Assembly: GCA_903864265.1 (NCBI GenBank)
Contig: CAIPFN010000065.1
Location: forward strand, 1-39,082
Direction of reading: 5' to 3'
Length of the DNA stretch: 39,082 nucleotides
Origin: an uncultured Bacteroidales bacterium
Lineage (GTDB): Bacteria > Bacteroidota > Bacteroidia > Bacteroidales > UBA4417
The translations under genes and the position numbers were made by a program. Below the pieces are notes generated by a model. The model was given only the letters and a program-made list of their open reading frames with translations. It had not been told where the DNA came from and ran no database searches. Below are positions 11,577 through 19,505 of the stretch, one piece after another; within the stretch, counting starts at the first letter, position 1; each line of letters opens with the position of its first letter.

Positions 11577-12533
11577 ATGACATCTACTCCTTATCCCTGG
11601 CAACACAAGCGGCTTTATAATTCCTATTCCGAATATTTTCAGCGTGAATTTGGCACCCGGGTACAGAAAGTAACCATTGATGCGGGTTTTACCTGCCCGA
11701 ACCGGGATGGAGCAAAGGGGGTGGGCGGGTGCACCTATTGTAATAACGATGCCTTTAATCCTTCGTATTGCCAGCCGCACAAGAGTATCACACAGCAAAT
11801 CACCGAGGGAATTGATTTTCATAAAGTCCGGTACCGCAGGGCTAAAAACTACCTGGCCTATTTCCAGGCGTATTCCAATACCTATGGTTCGCTCGAATAC
11901 CTGAAGTCGTTGTACGACGAAGCCCTGGCATTCCCGGGGGTAAGCGGCCTGGTGATAGGGACACGGCCGGATTGCATCGATGACGAAAAGCTGGAGTATT
12001 TTGGTCGCCTGGCCGAAACGCACTACATTATTATCGAATACGGTATTGAGTCATGTTGCGACCGGACCCTGAAACAGATAAACCGTGGACATACTTACGA
12101 GGAATCGGTTTCGGCCATACGCAAAACGGCTTCGTATGGCATACATACCGGGGCTCATCTTATTTTTGGATTGCAGGGCGAAACGGAAGAAGATATGCTT
12201 GCCGAAGCCGCCATAGTTTCGGAGCTGCCGCTTGATACTATAAAATTTCACCAATTGCAGATTATTAAGGACACGCCTTTGGCACAGGAATACCTTGATA
12301 ATCCGTCGGACTTCAACCTGTTTAGCCTGGAAAGATATATTGATTTTATTGTTCGTTTTACCGAAAGGCTCAACCCTTCTTTTGTGATAGAACGATTTAC
12401 CGGCGAAGCTCCTCCCCGTTTCCAGGCAGGGCCTACCTGGGGAAACCTGCGCTCGGACCAGGTTCAGATTCTGATTGAAAAAGAAATGGAGAACAGGGAT
12501 ACATGGCAGGGGAAATTATACGGCGGGGATTGA
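11577..12533 (+). CDS. TIGR01212-family radical SAM protein (YhcC-like)
   Basis: This 318-aa cytoplasmic protein has the iron-sulfur cluster site typical of YhcC-like radical SAM proteins: Cys40, Cys52 and Cys55 in FTCPNRDGAKGVGGCTYC, a C-x11-C-x2-C spacing rather than the classical CxxxCxxC. Later family features are ARNTYG-like YSNTYGSLEYLKSLYDEAL, GLVIGTRPDCI, YIIIEYGIES and GAHLIFGLQGETEEDML. It ends in an RFTGEAPP segment, again typical. The substrate is not known from the sequence; an RNA- or translation-related role has been suggested for relatives, but nothing here tests it. Confidence 0.92.
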   Translation: MTSTPYPWQHKRLYNSYSEYFQREFGTRVQKVTIDAGFTCPNRDGAKGVGGCTYCNNDAFNPSYCQPHKSITQQITEGIDFHKVRYRRAKNYLAYFQAYSNTYGSLEYLKSLYDEALAFPGVSGLVIGTRPDCIDDEKLEYFGRLAETHYIIIEYGIESCCDRTLKQINRGHTYEESVSAIRKTASYGIHTGAHLIFGLQGETEEDMLAEAAIVSELPLDTIKFHQLQIIKDTPLAQEYLDNPSDFNLFSLERYIDFIVRFTERLNPSFVIERFTGEAPPRFQAGPTWGNLRSDQVQILIEKEMENRDTWQGKLYGGD

Positions 12534-12540
12534 TAAGAAG

Positions 12541-12589
12541 TGAAGAGTGAAGAGTGAAGAGTGAAAAATGAAAAATGAAAAGTGAAAAA
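12541..12589 (+). repeat. Heptanucleotide tandem array, unit TGAARAR (7 copies)
   Basis: Seven consecutive 7-bp units: three TGAAGAG, two TGAAAAA, one TGAAAAG, one TGAAAAA, starting just after the stop codon of the radical SAM gene. Confidence 0.9.
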
Positions 12590-12745
12590 TGAATGAAAGA
12601 TTAGTAATGCTTGTCTGGTATATTGAACATATTCAAACCGTAAATTTGGGTAGATGAAAGAGGGGGAAATTGGACGATAAAAGCCATGGATGTTTGATGT
12701 CACTGCCAGAACTCACCCTTTGAATTCCAATGTGGAAGTAAGATT

Positions 12746-12775
12746 CTCCCCTTCAGGGGAGATGCCCGAAGGGCA
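12746..12775. repeat. REP-like double hairpin
   Basis: CTCCCC-TTCA-GGGGAG is followed one base later by TGCCC-GAA-GGGCA. Two adjacent short palindromes between tandem arrays resemble dispersed intergenic REP-type elements. Whether this one recurs in the genome cannot be seen here. Confidence 0.6.
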
Positions 12776-12793
12776 GAGAGGTGTTTCGGGGGA

Positions 12794-12842
12794 AGTGAAA
12801 AGTGAAAAGTGAAAAGTGAAAAGTGAAACGTGAAAAGTGAAA
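12794..12842 (+). repeat. Heptanucleotide tandem array, unit AGTGAAA (7 copies)
   Basis: Seven 7-bp units, all AGTGAAA except one CGTGAAA, followed by a partial unit. The unit is a close variant of the array 205 nt to the left. Confidence 0.9.
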
Positions 12843-13039
12843 AGTGTCCCCGGTAGCTATATTGACAATCCCGATAAATCGGGACAAGTACTGACCTTAA
12901 AAAAAATATTACAAATGAAACTGAATTGCAGTTCATTTGGAAAATTATCCGAAAGGAAATGCCACATCGAAAGCAGTCATGGTACTTCAGTTATTTGAAC
13001 CGCTATAATCAACGCATCCGTCAGCCATGGATCAGTTGG

Positions 13040-13735
13040 TCAATTGTTTATCACCAGTCGGTAGCCTATATTGTGCACATTCTCAATTTTAACTCCTGTA
13101 TCGGAGCGCAGCAGTTTTCGTAAGCGTGAAATAAAAACGTCGAGACTGCGGCTTGAAAAGAAATGATCGTTTCCCCACACTTTGTTCAGTATATCTTCTC
13201 TTTTCAGGATATTCCCGCTATGGGCAAGCAGAAAGGAAAGCAACTCCGCCTCCCGGTGGGTGAGAGATTGTATTTCGTTTCCGTTGATGAGCTTCAGTTC
13301 CAGTTTCGAAAACATAAAATTGCCTATCCGCAGTACGGATTCTTTTTGCATGCGGGAGGGATCGATGCTGCTGCGTTTGAGAAATACTTCGATTTTCAGA
13401 ATCAGTTCTTCTATACTGAAAGGTTTGGTGATATAATCATCCGCTCCCAGTTGCAAGCCATATATCTTATCGTCGCGGGTTGATTTGGCCGACAGGAACA
13501 ATATGGGGACGGCTTCGTCTTTTTCCCTGATTTTTCGGGCCAGGGTGAACCCGTCAATTTTAGGAAGCATCACATCCAGGATATAGAGGTCATAGTTGCC
13601 ATTGGCAATCTTCTCGTAGGCGGTTATGCCGTCTTCGCAGGAATCAATGGTGTAGCCGGCTCTTTCGAGGTTGTCGCGGGTTACAAACGAAAGGGTCAGG
13701 TCATCTTCAACGTATAAAATTCGTGCATTCCTCAT
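13040..13735 (-). CDS. OmpR-family response regulator (RprY-like)
   Basis: This 231-aa two-component transcription regulator has a receiver domain at residues 1-122 with the acidic pair Asp11-Asp12, phospho-acceptor Asp54 (YILDVMLPKIDG) and Lys104 (YITKPF). A winged-helix DNA-binding domain occupies about 133-231, with LTHREAELLSFLL and a C-terminal NIGYRLVI hairpin. It is the output partner of the kinase immediately upstream, whose TGA stop overlaps this ATG by one base (TGATG), indicating translational coupling. Architecture and pairing resemble RprXY of Bacteroides. It lacks the PglZ-type effector of PorX, so it is not the canonical T9SS regulator. Target genes are unknown. Confidence 0.94.
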   Translation of the reverse strand: MRNARILYVEDDLTLSFVTRDNLERAGYTIDSCEDGITAYEKIANGNYDLYILDVMLPKIDGFTLARKIREKDEAVPILFLSAKSTRDDKIYGLQLGADDYITKPFSIEELILKIEVFLKRSSIDPSRMQKESVLRIGNFMFSKLELKLINGNEIQSLTHREAELLSFLLAHSGNILKREDILNKVWGNDHFFSSRSLDVFISRLRKLLRSDTGVKIENVHNIGYRLVINN

Positions 13736-15009
13736 CAGTTCAGTTGTTTTTGAGTGATTTCCAATAAAAATGTTGTCCCCTGAGCCGGGGCCGGATCAAG
13801 GCTGATTTTCCAGTGGTGTGCTTCGCAAATGCTCTTTACATAAAACAAGCCCAGTCCAAACCCTTTCACATCGTGCACATTGGCTGTAGGTATCCTGTAG
13901 AATTTCTGAAACACCCTTTTCTGATGGGCACGTCCGATGCCAGGACCGTTATCGCTCACGGTAACCAGTATAGTGTTGATTTTCCGTGTCGTTCTGATTG
14001 TTATTTCGGGTGTATCGCCGGCATATTTCACGGCATTATCCAGCAGGTTGTAAAAAATATTGGTCAGGTGCATGCGGTCGCCTTCAATATCTCCGACCTT
14101 TTCGGATAAATCTGTTTTTATGATTACAGGTTTACTTTGATTTGCCTTGCAGTTTTCGACTACATGGTTTATGATGTCGTTCAGATCAAGCATTTCCATC
14201 CGCAACTGGAACCCGGTTTTTTCAATACGTGCTATCTGTAATACTTTGTCCACCTGGTCGTTCAGTCGGTTCACCTCCTGCTTGATCACAGACCCGTAAA
14301 TCAGAATGCGGGAAGGCTCACTGATGGATTCGGGATTCGATATCACATCGGCTGCAATGTTGATACTTGCAATGGGCGTTTTAAATTCATGCGTCATGTT
14401 ATTGATAAAGTCGCGCTGAAGTTCCGACAGTTGCTTTTGCCTGAGGATGACGAAAATGGAATAGGCAAAAAATATGACCGATACCGCCAGAATCCCGACC
14501 AGGAAAAACCATATGGCCATATCGCCGGCAATGGTATTGGTGAGCAAAGGGAAGTTGACGCCGAAATAATAGTTGTACCCGCTGTATTTGGGGAGGTTAA
14601 CGGAAACCGCATCCCCTTTTACTTTGCCTGTATTAAAGACATAGTTGCCATATTCCATTACATTGGTTTCGCAATTATAGATGCCATATTCAAAGTCGGT
14701 TTGAATGTTATACCTGGCAAATTCAATTTTCAGGTAGTGCTCCAGCACATTGGCGTCCAACTCGCTGTTCACGTCCACCACAAAGTAATTCGACGACAGC
14801 TGCCTTACCGGATTAGGCGTAGAAGGCATGGAATGATTAAACTTATATATTTTGGTAGCTACATTCCGCAGGCAGATGGTGACCGTTTGAGCAAATTGCT
14901 TCTCCTTATTACTCCATTCCTTTTTCATGAAATAGAGCTGAATGGCAATGATTCCTATAATAGCAATGGCTCCTAACAGAACTACATACCTGATATGTTT
15001 GTATCGCAT
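13735..15009 (-). CDS. Sensor histidine kinase (RprX-like)
   Basis: This 424-aa inner-membrane sensor has helices at about residues 8-27 and 165-188 enclosing a ~135-residue periplasmic sensing region of no recognised fold. No PAS domain or clear HAMP follows. The H-box is FINNMTHEFKTPIASI with phospho-acceptor His207. The ATPase domain has an N-box IFYNLLDNAVKY (318-329), G1 DNGPGIG (353-359) and G2 GFGLGL (383-388), so all catalytic elements are present. It is the first gene of a two-gene operon with the response regulator. The nearby T9SS-linked cassette makes surface-protein control conceivable, but this is only proximity. Confidence 0.94.
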   Translation of the reverse strand: MRYKHIRYVVLLGAIAIIGIIAIQLYFMKKEWSNKEKQFAQTVTICLRNVATKIYKFNHSMPSTPNPVRQLSSNYFVVDVNSELDANVLEHYLKIEFARYNIQTDFEYGIYNCETNVMEYGNYVFNTGKVKGDAVSVNLPKYSGYNYYFGVNFPLLTNTIAGDMAIWFFLVGILAVSVIFFAYSIFVILRQKQLSELQRDFINNMTHEFKTPIASINIAADVISNPESISEPSRILIYGSVIKQEVNRLNDQVDKVLQIARIEKTGFQLRMEMLDLNDIINHVVENCKANQSKPVIIKTDLSEKVGDIEGDRMHLTNIFYNLLDNAVKYAGDTPEITIRTTRKINTILVTVSDNGPGIGRAHQKRVFQKFYRIPTANVHDVKGFGLGLFYVKSICEAHHWKISLDPAPAQGTTFLLEITQKQLN

Positions 15010-15448
15010 GGGTTACAACAATAATTAAAGGATAAAAATAAGGTATTTTAGGGCATGAAAAATACTATTTAGAAAGTTGGGAGGCACAAAAAGCCGATTG
15101 AGAGGAAGAAGCCAGTCGGGCAAGGTAGATTCAGCATCATCATATTAATTAACAGTCAGATAGAGCCATTTTTATTTCGGGGCAGGGCCAGGTTTTCCAT
15201 CTTTTAAACCCTGAAGCGGACAGTAAGGCAGGTTCGCGGTAGCGCCATAGCCGGTCATGAACAGGACTCAGAACTGAAAGGGAGCAGGATAAACCTGTTT
15301 TAGATCTTGCTTTTTGAACCATGATGTTCATATTGATTTGCTGCGAAATGGATAATCCAGATGGCCCGGAGGACGCTATGGCGGTTAATTGTTGCCAGGC
15401 CCTGTAATGTTTTCCAGGAACCGTTTTTAATGTGGCGGCTGTGGTAGG
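15010..15448. other. Intergenic region between the kinase and PorP copy 1
   Basis: About 440 nt holding the promoter region of the kinase operon and the 3' end of cassette copy 1, both on the minus strand. I found no exact TAnnTTTG element for the kinase and no convincing terminator after PorP. The 60-aa ORF at 15149-15331 has no support. Confidence 0.5.
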
Positions 15449-16441
15449 TTAAAAGCTGGGATTGCCCATTTTGTGAAACCGGTTCGGGTCAATGTGCTTC
15501 CGAAACATCCAGGCGAAAGATATCTCGTGGGCGCCGCCCGATTTTATGGTGAGCCTCGAAATAGTGTAGTCGAAGCTATAACCGAGTTTATAATCTTTTT
15601 GCTGTATGCCAATCAAAGCTATCACCGCATCGGGATTTCCAAAGGTATGCCGCAGCCACAACCCGCCCACAATCGGATAGGTATTGGCATACATGCCGAT
15701 ATTCAGTTGATGGAAACTGCCCTGTTGCACATACACCACGTTGGGCGAAATGGAGAAATTACGCAGATCCGATCCATCCATCCCCTGAAAAAAGTCGATC
15801 AAAATCCCTGAATGTATCGTCCATCGCATCTTCAGCCTGTTGGAGCTGCCTTCATAAAAAGCCATATCGGGCCGGCTGAGGTGGTTTACGGCAATTCCCA
15901 GATAAAAACTTTCCTTAAACCCGCCCAGCAGCCCGGCACTAAAGTCCACGTTTCCCGTGTTAAGCTTTGGGGGCATGTATTCCCTGGTGGGTTCAATATT
16001 TCCTGTATTGATATCAATCTGGTCGTAAAAAATCAATTTATTCCAGTCGAGCCGGTATTGCATATACCCGGCCTGCATGGCTGCGTTCAGCACTATGTAG
16101 TGTGAGGCCTGCAGACGGTAGGAGTAAATGCCGTGAACGCTGAACCTGTTGTAAATGCCTCCGCCTCCAATATCGGCATTGGCAATTACCCCCAGCGCGC
16201 CGGCTATTTTGTTGAATTGCTCATCCCAGGTGGCACTGTAGCTCACATACCCTTTTTTGAGGCTGGGCCACTGATTGCGATAATTAAACGTGATCCTCTG
16301 GTCCAGTTTAGCTCCCGCCAAAGCCGGGTTCAGGTATAGCGGGTTAGCATAAAACTGCGTGTAGATCACATCCTGGGCAATGCCCCTGGTAAAGCAGGCG
16401 AGCATTATGGACAAAAGCAGGGTTGTTGTTGTAGTTTTCAT
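15449..16441 (-). CDS. PorP/SprF-family type IX secretion membrane protein, copy 1
   Basis: This 330-aa protein has a signal peptide ending near RGIAQ and then the family hallmark DVIYTQFYANPLYLNPALAG, followed by YRNQWPS and VSYSATWDEQF. The remainder is a predicted outer-membrane barrel with IGGGGIYNRFS and AGLLGGFKESFYLGIAVNHL, as usual for PorP/SprF. Members assist type IX secretion or surface attachment of specific cargo, with SprF serving the type B adhesin SprB as the best-known case. The gene starts 6 nt after the stop of the 791-aa type B cargo gene, so it is very probably that cargo's partner. A paralogue of the same length lies at 32807. Confidence 0.93.
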   Translation of the reverse strand: MKTTTTTLLLSIMLACFTRGIAQDVIYTQFYANPLYLNPALAGAKLDQRITFNYRNQWPSLKKGYVSYSATWDEQFNKIAGALGVIANADIGGGGIYNRFSVHGIYSYRLQASHYIVLNAAMQAGYMQYRLDWNKLIFYDQIDINTGNIEPTREYMPPKLNTGNVDFSAGLLGGFKESFYLGIAVNHLSRPDMAFYEGSSNRLKMRWTIHSGILIDFFQGMDGSDLRNFSISPNVVYVQQGSFHQLNIGMYANTYPIVGGLWLRHTFGNPDAVIALIGIQQKDYKLGYSFDYTISRLTIKSGGAHEISFAWMFRKHIDPNRFHKMGNPSF

Positions 16442-16447
16442 TCGGCA

Positions 16448-18823
16448 CTATTTTAAAAGCATTACGGTTCCTTGTTGCGGGGACTTTTGGACGAAATTGT
16501 AGGTTACGGGAGCGTTGTAAATCACCACCCAGGTGTACAGGTCAGGAGGACAAGGCATTCCCTTGAAAGTTCCATCCCATCCCTTATCGATATCGTCGGA
16601 GCTGAACAACTGCTGGCCCCATTTATTGAATACCATCATTTTAAAAGTGATTTCGACCTTATGGTTATATTTGGCAAGGAATTGGTCATTCAGCCCGTCG
16701 CCGTTAGGTGAAAAAACATTGGGTATCCATATCAGCAAATCACAGGGCCTCAATGTCACTGTATCGCTACCCTGGCAGCCATGTGAATCAGTGACTATAA
16801 CCCAATACATTCCTTCGGCGGTGGGTACCAGCTGTGGCTGGGTCGACCCATCCTGCCATGCATAGGAGGCAAACCCTGGTCCGGGATTCAGAACAAGTTC
16901 CGTTTCGGCACATAAGGTATCGTATTCCGAGAGTTGGATGATTGGGTTCGGGAATACCTGTAGCTCAAGGGTATCGGTTTTTGCACAGTTTTTATTATCG
17001 GCGGCCTTCACGGTATATTCACCCGAAGTGTTCAGTTTCAGATGGCCCAGATCCAATTCCGGTCCTGTATGACTTGCCCCGTCGGGACTCGTCCAGGTAT
17101 AGGTAAGCGCCTGGCCCGTGAGCGATCCGGCGCTGAGAACCAGAGGTGTGCCTGCACAGTAATCGCCACCGCCGGCGGTGAAAATCTGGGGCACCGGTAT
17201 AATTTCCACAGCTCCCCTGGTGTAGATGGAAGGTATTTCGTAGCCAAAGCTCGAATACACGACGCTAACCAGTAAATTCCACTGCAATTCGGTATACCCT
17301 GCTGCCTGGCCGTAGAAATTGAGTTTGAACAGAAGGTCTTCGCTTAGTAAAGTTACCGAATCGGATGCGCTGAAATCAATCTGAAGTATGCCAGGCGAGA
17401 CCAGCGAGAAGGTTAGATTGCCGTTATTCAGGATCGTGTTAATCTGTGAAAGACCATTAAAAGTCAGGATGGAGGAATCGAAGGCCATCTGTATGGTGAA
17501 GGCTGAAATATGAGCGAAATCATAGGCCATTACCGGTATTTCGATGGGCAGACTTATGCAGCTCAGCACGTCGCCGGCCAGCACTCCCACTTCGCCGGTC
17601 ATGTTGTTCAGTATGGTAAATTGTTTTGACGTTATGCAGCCATTGGCATCTCTTACCCAGGCAAAATAAGTGCCGGCATAAAGCTTGGTAAAGCTGTTCA
17701 GCAGCTGCCAGTTTGTTCCGTTGAGCGAATAAGTTAACGGTGTAGCCAGGCCGCCGGCTATGATTGTAACATGGCCGTTGGCGTTGCTGTTGGTTGAGGA
17801 AGAAGTCTGAATTTCAATGATCTCAGGACTGCTTACCATAATTGTCAGTGTCGTGGCCAATGCACACTGCCCGCTGTCGGGCGTAAATGTATAAACAGAA
17901 GTTCCCGTTGTACCGGTGTTGACGGCGGATGGAATCCAGGTTCCGGTGATGTTGTTCAGTGATGTATCGCGCAAAGCAGGAGCTGTTGAATTCAGGCACA
18001 ATGGACCTATAGGGGCAAATGCAGGAATAGTTTCAGTCGTTACCGTTGCGACAAGCGTTGCCGGTTCAGCACACTGCCCGCTGTCGGGGGTGAATGTGAA
18101 GATGGAAATTCCTGTCAGGGCTGTATTTATTGCAGCAGGCATCCATGTCCCGGATATCCCGTTCAACGAGGTGGCCGGCAGTAAAGGAGGAATGCTGTTC
18201 CGGCAAAGGGTAACCAGGGATGCAAACACCGGCAGCGTCTCGTTGCCGAGGGTAATGATAACAGAGGATTCAGCAGGCTGACAACTTCCGCTACGCCCGA
18301 ATCCTGTGGCGGTAAGGGTAAGGGTTACCGAGCCAAGCATCCTATCAGCAGGGCCGAAAAGGTAAACCGGATGTAAGGCTGTGGTATCGTTAAATGTGCC
18401 ATCGCCACTGCTGCTCCATCGCAGACTGTAATAGCCCGAAGCCGTGGCGCCGAGAGGCGTGAACGGATTGTTGCTGCAACTTGTAGTTCCAGGGCCGGCA
18501 TACGCCAGTGGCAGATCAAATACGTGTATGCTGCCCAGTTCAAGGCTGTCGCAACCCGACATGCTGGTTTGCAGTGCCGACAAGGTGTATTCGCCGGCAT
18601 TCATGTTCCATGTAATGGTTACTGTATCAGCGGTTTCGGGTAAGAGAATGATGCTCCCCAGCGGGTCAGTCAATGACCAGGAATAAGTGGAGCCGGAATC
18701 GCCATCGAGGCGGTAATGCCGTTCAGCGCCCCTGCAAACACTGTCGATCACATATCCCTGGCCGTCTGCCGTGTAGGCTGCTGCAAGCAATAAGGTCAAC
18801 AATATGGATCTGAGCGTTTTCAT
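16448..18823 (-). CDS. Secreted multidomain protein with cohesin-like domain and T9SS type B sorting domain, copy 1
   Basis: This 791-aa protein has a signal peptide (about 1-21). An Ig/PKD-like domain follows (22-105), then a domain with LRWSSSGDGTFND (107-195), two ~70-aa repeats containing FTFTPDSGQCA (about 196-330), a SprB-like repeat with AGTYFAWVRDANGC (330-400), a cohesin-like domain (about 408-550; ISAFTIQMAFDSSILTFNGL) and two Ig/PKD-like domains. The C-terminal ~95 residues begin IPNVFSPNGDGLND and include FNKWGQQLFSS and WDGTFKG, the gliding-motility-associated (type B) sorting domain. It should therefore be exported by the type IX system and attached to or released from the surface. 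Its start lies 1 nt after the stop of the 226-aa gene, and PorP follows 6 nt later. Confidence 0.93.
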   Translation of the reverse strand: MKTLRSILLTLLLAAAYTADGQGYVIDSVCRGAERHYRLDGDSGSTYSWSLTDPLGSIILLPETADTVTITWNMNAGEYTLSALQTSMSGCDSLELGSIHVFDLPLAYAGPGTTSCSNNPFTPLGATASGYYSLRWSSSGDGTFNDTTALHPVYLFGPADRMLGSVTLTLTATGFGRSGSCQPAESSVIITLGNETLPVFASLVTLCRNSIPPLLPATSLNGISGTWMPAAINTALTGISIFTFTPDSGQCAEPATLVATVTTETIPAFAPIGPLCLNSTAPALRDTSLNNITGTWIPSAVNTGTTGTSVYTFTPDSGQCALATTLTIMVSSPEIIEIQTSSSTNSNANGHVTIIAGGLATPLTYSLNGTNWQLLNSFTKLYAGTYFAWVRDANGCITSKQFTILNNMTGEVGVLAGDVLSCISLPIEIPVMAYDFAHISAFTIQMAFDSSILTFNGLSQINTILNNGNLTFSLVSPGILQIDFSASDSVTLLSEDLLFKLNFYGQAAGYTELQWNLLVSVVYSSFGYEIPSIYTRGAVEIIPVPQIFTAGGGDYCAGTPLVLSAGSLTGQALTYTWTSPDGASHTGPELDLGHLKLNTSGEYTVKAADNKNCAKTDTLELQVFPNPIIQLSEYDTLCAETELVLNPGPGFASYAWQDGSTQPQLVPTAEGMYWVIVTDSHGCQGSDTVTLRPCDLLIWIPNVFSPNGDGLNDQFLAKYNHKVEITFKMMVFNKWGQQLFSSDDIDKGWDGTFKGMPCPPDLYTWVVIYNAPVTYNFVQKSPQQGTVMLLK

Positions 18824-18824
18824 T

Positions 18825-19505
18825 CTATTTTTTCTTATCTCCGGGGGTGTACTGATAGATATGCGAACTGCCGGGCTTCGGGTTAACCGTTACCAACACA
18901 GAGTTAGATGCAAGGTTGTTGCTCCCATAGGCATCACTGACTCTTGTCACGGAGTAAACAGTGTTCGCCAAGGGACTGACGTTGAGTATGAAAGGGCTGG
19001 CGTTGATATCGGTGTAGGTAGTGGTGGTGATGCCATCAAAAACATCGATGCTCCACGGGGCCGTTCCTGTAAGGGTTATATTAAGCGTCGCCTGTTCGCC
19101 CAGGCAAATGGGTGAGGGTTGCAGCAGGGTTGCGGTGGGTAAGAATTCCAGAACGGTAATTTTACCCACTTTCAGGTTCATGGTACACCTTGCCCGGCTG
19201 GCAGTTACTTTGTAAAAGTAAACTCCGGGTTTTAGCCAGGTAACATTTACTGTTGATCCCAGGCTGTTTCCTGAGCTGAAGAAAGCTTCCGATGCAGGGC
19301 AATTGCCTGGTACTGCTGCAAAATTGACACCGGTAACTTCGTTGTAAAGTTCCCAGGAATAGGTGTCGCCTGGAATTTCCACCACGCTCAAAGTGGTTGT
19401 CTGACCCGTGTACACATTATTCTGAGCCATGGTTTGAGCCATAGCCATCAGTACTGGTATTACTACCAGCAACAGACGCAGAATGATATGTTTAAGTCGG
19501 ATCAT
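18825..19505 (-). CDS. Secreted Ig-like protein of unknown function, copy 1
   Basis: This 226-aa protein has a hydrophobic signal peptide ending TMAQ. Two beta-rich halves follow: an N-terminal Ig/PKD-like domain with GDTYSWELYNEVTGVNF and LKPGVYFYKVTASRARC, and a second with PICLGEQATLNITLTGTAPW, a PKD-like opening. It ends in NPKPGSSHIYQY plus a KKK tail that is shared with the copy 2 homologue. No type A or type B sorting domain is visible. Only one nucleotide separates its stop from the 791-aa start, so the two are surely cotranslated; the A-rich KKK codons may double as the ribosome-loading sequence of the next gene. Position and size recall the small genes before sprB in Flavobacterium, but homology to them is not shown. 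Confidence 0.82.
   Translation of the reverse strand: MIRLKHIILRLLLVVIPVLMAMAQTMAQNNVYTGQTTTLSVVEIPGDTYSWELYNEVTGVNFAAVPGNCPASEAFFSSGNSLGSTVNVTWLKPGVYFYKVTASRARCTMNLKVGKITVLEFLPTATLLQPSPICLGEQATLNITLTGTAPWSIDVFDGITTTTYTDINASPFILNVSPLANTVYSVTRVSDAYGSNNLASNSVLVTVNPKPGSSHIYQYTPGDKKK

Larger units (their letters stand above)
12534..13039. other. Repeat-rich intergenic region between the radical SAM and response regulator genes
   Basis: About 500 nt without a credible gene. It holds two heptanucleotide tandem arrays (listed separately), a pair of small hairpins between them, and a further dyad TCCCGAT-AA-ATCGGGA at 12869-12884. Both flanking genes point into it, so it is a convergent 3' region. 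The 78- and 79-aa ORFs here mainly translate the repeats. Confidence 0.8.

Noticed and set aside
12541-12842. Possible CRISPR array
   Set aside because: Units are 7 bp and contiguous, with no unique spacers; these are simple tandem repeats, and no cas gene is present.
13040-13735. PorX (canonical T9SS regulator)
   Set aside because: The C-terminal half is an OmpR-type winged helix, not the PglZ-like domain that defines PorX.
14389-14976. 195-aa plus-strand ORF
   Set aside because: It is the antisense shadow of the histidine kinase, whose catalytic motifs are intact.
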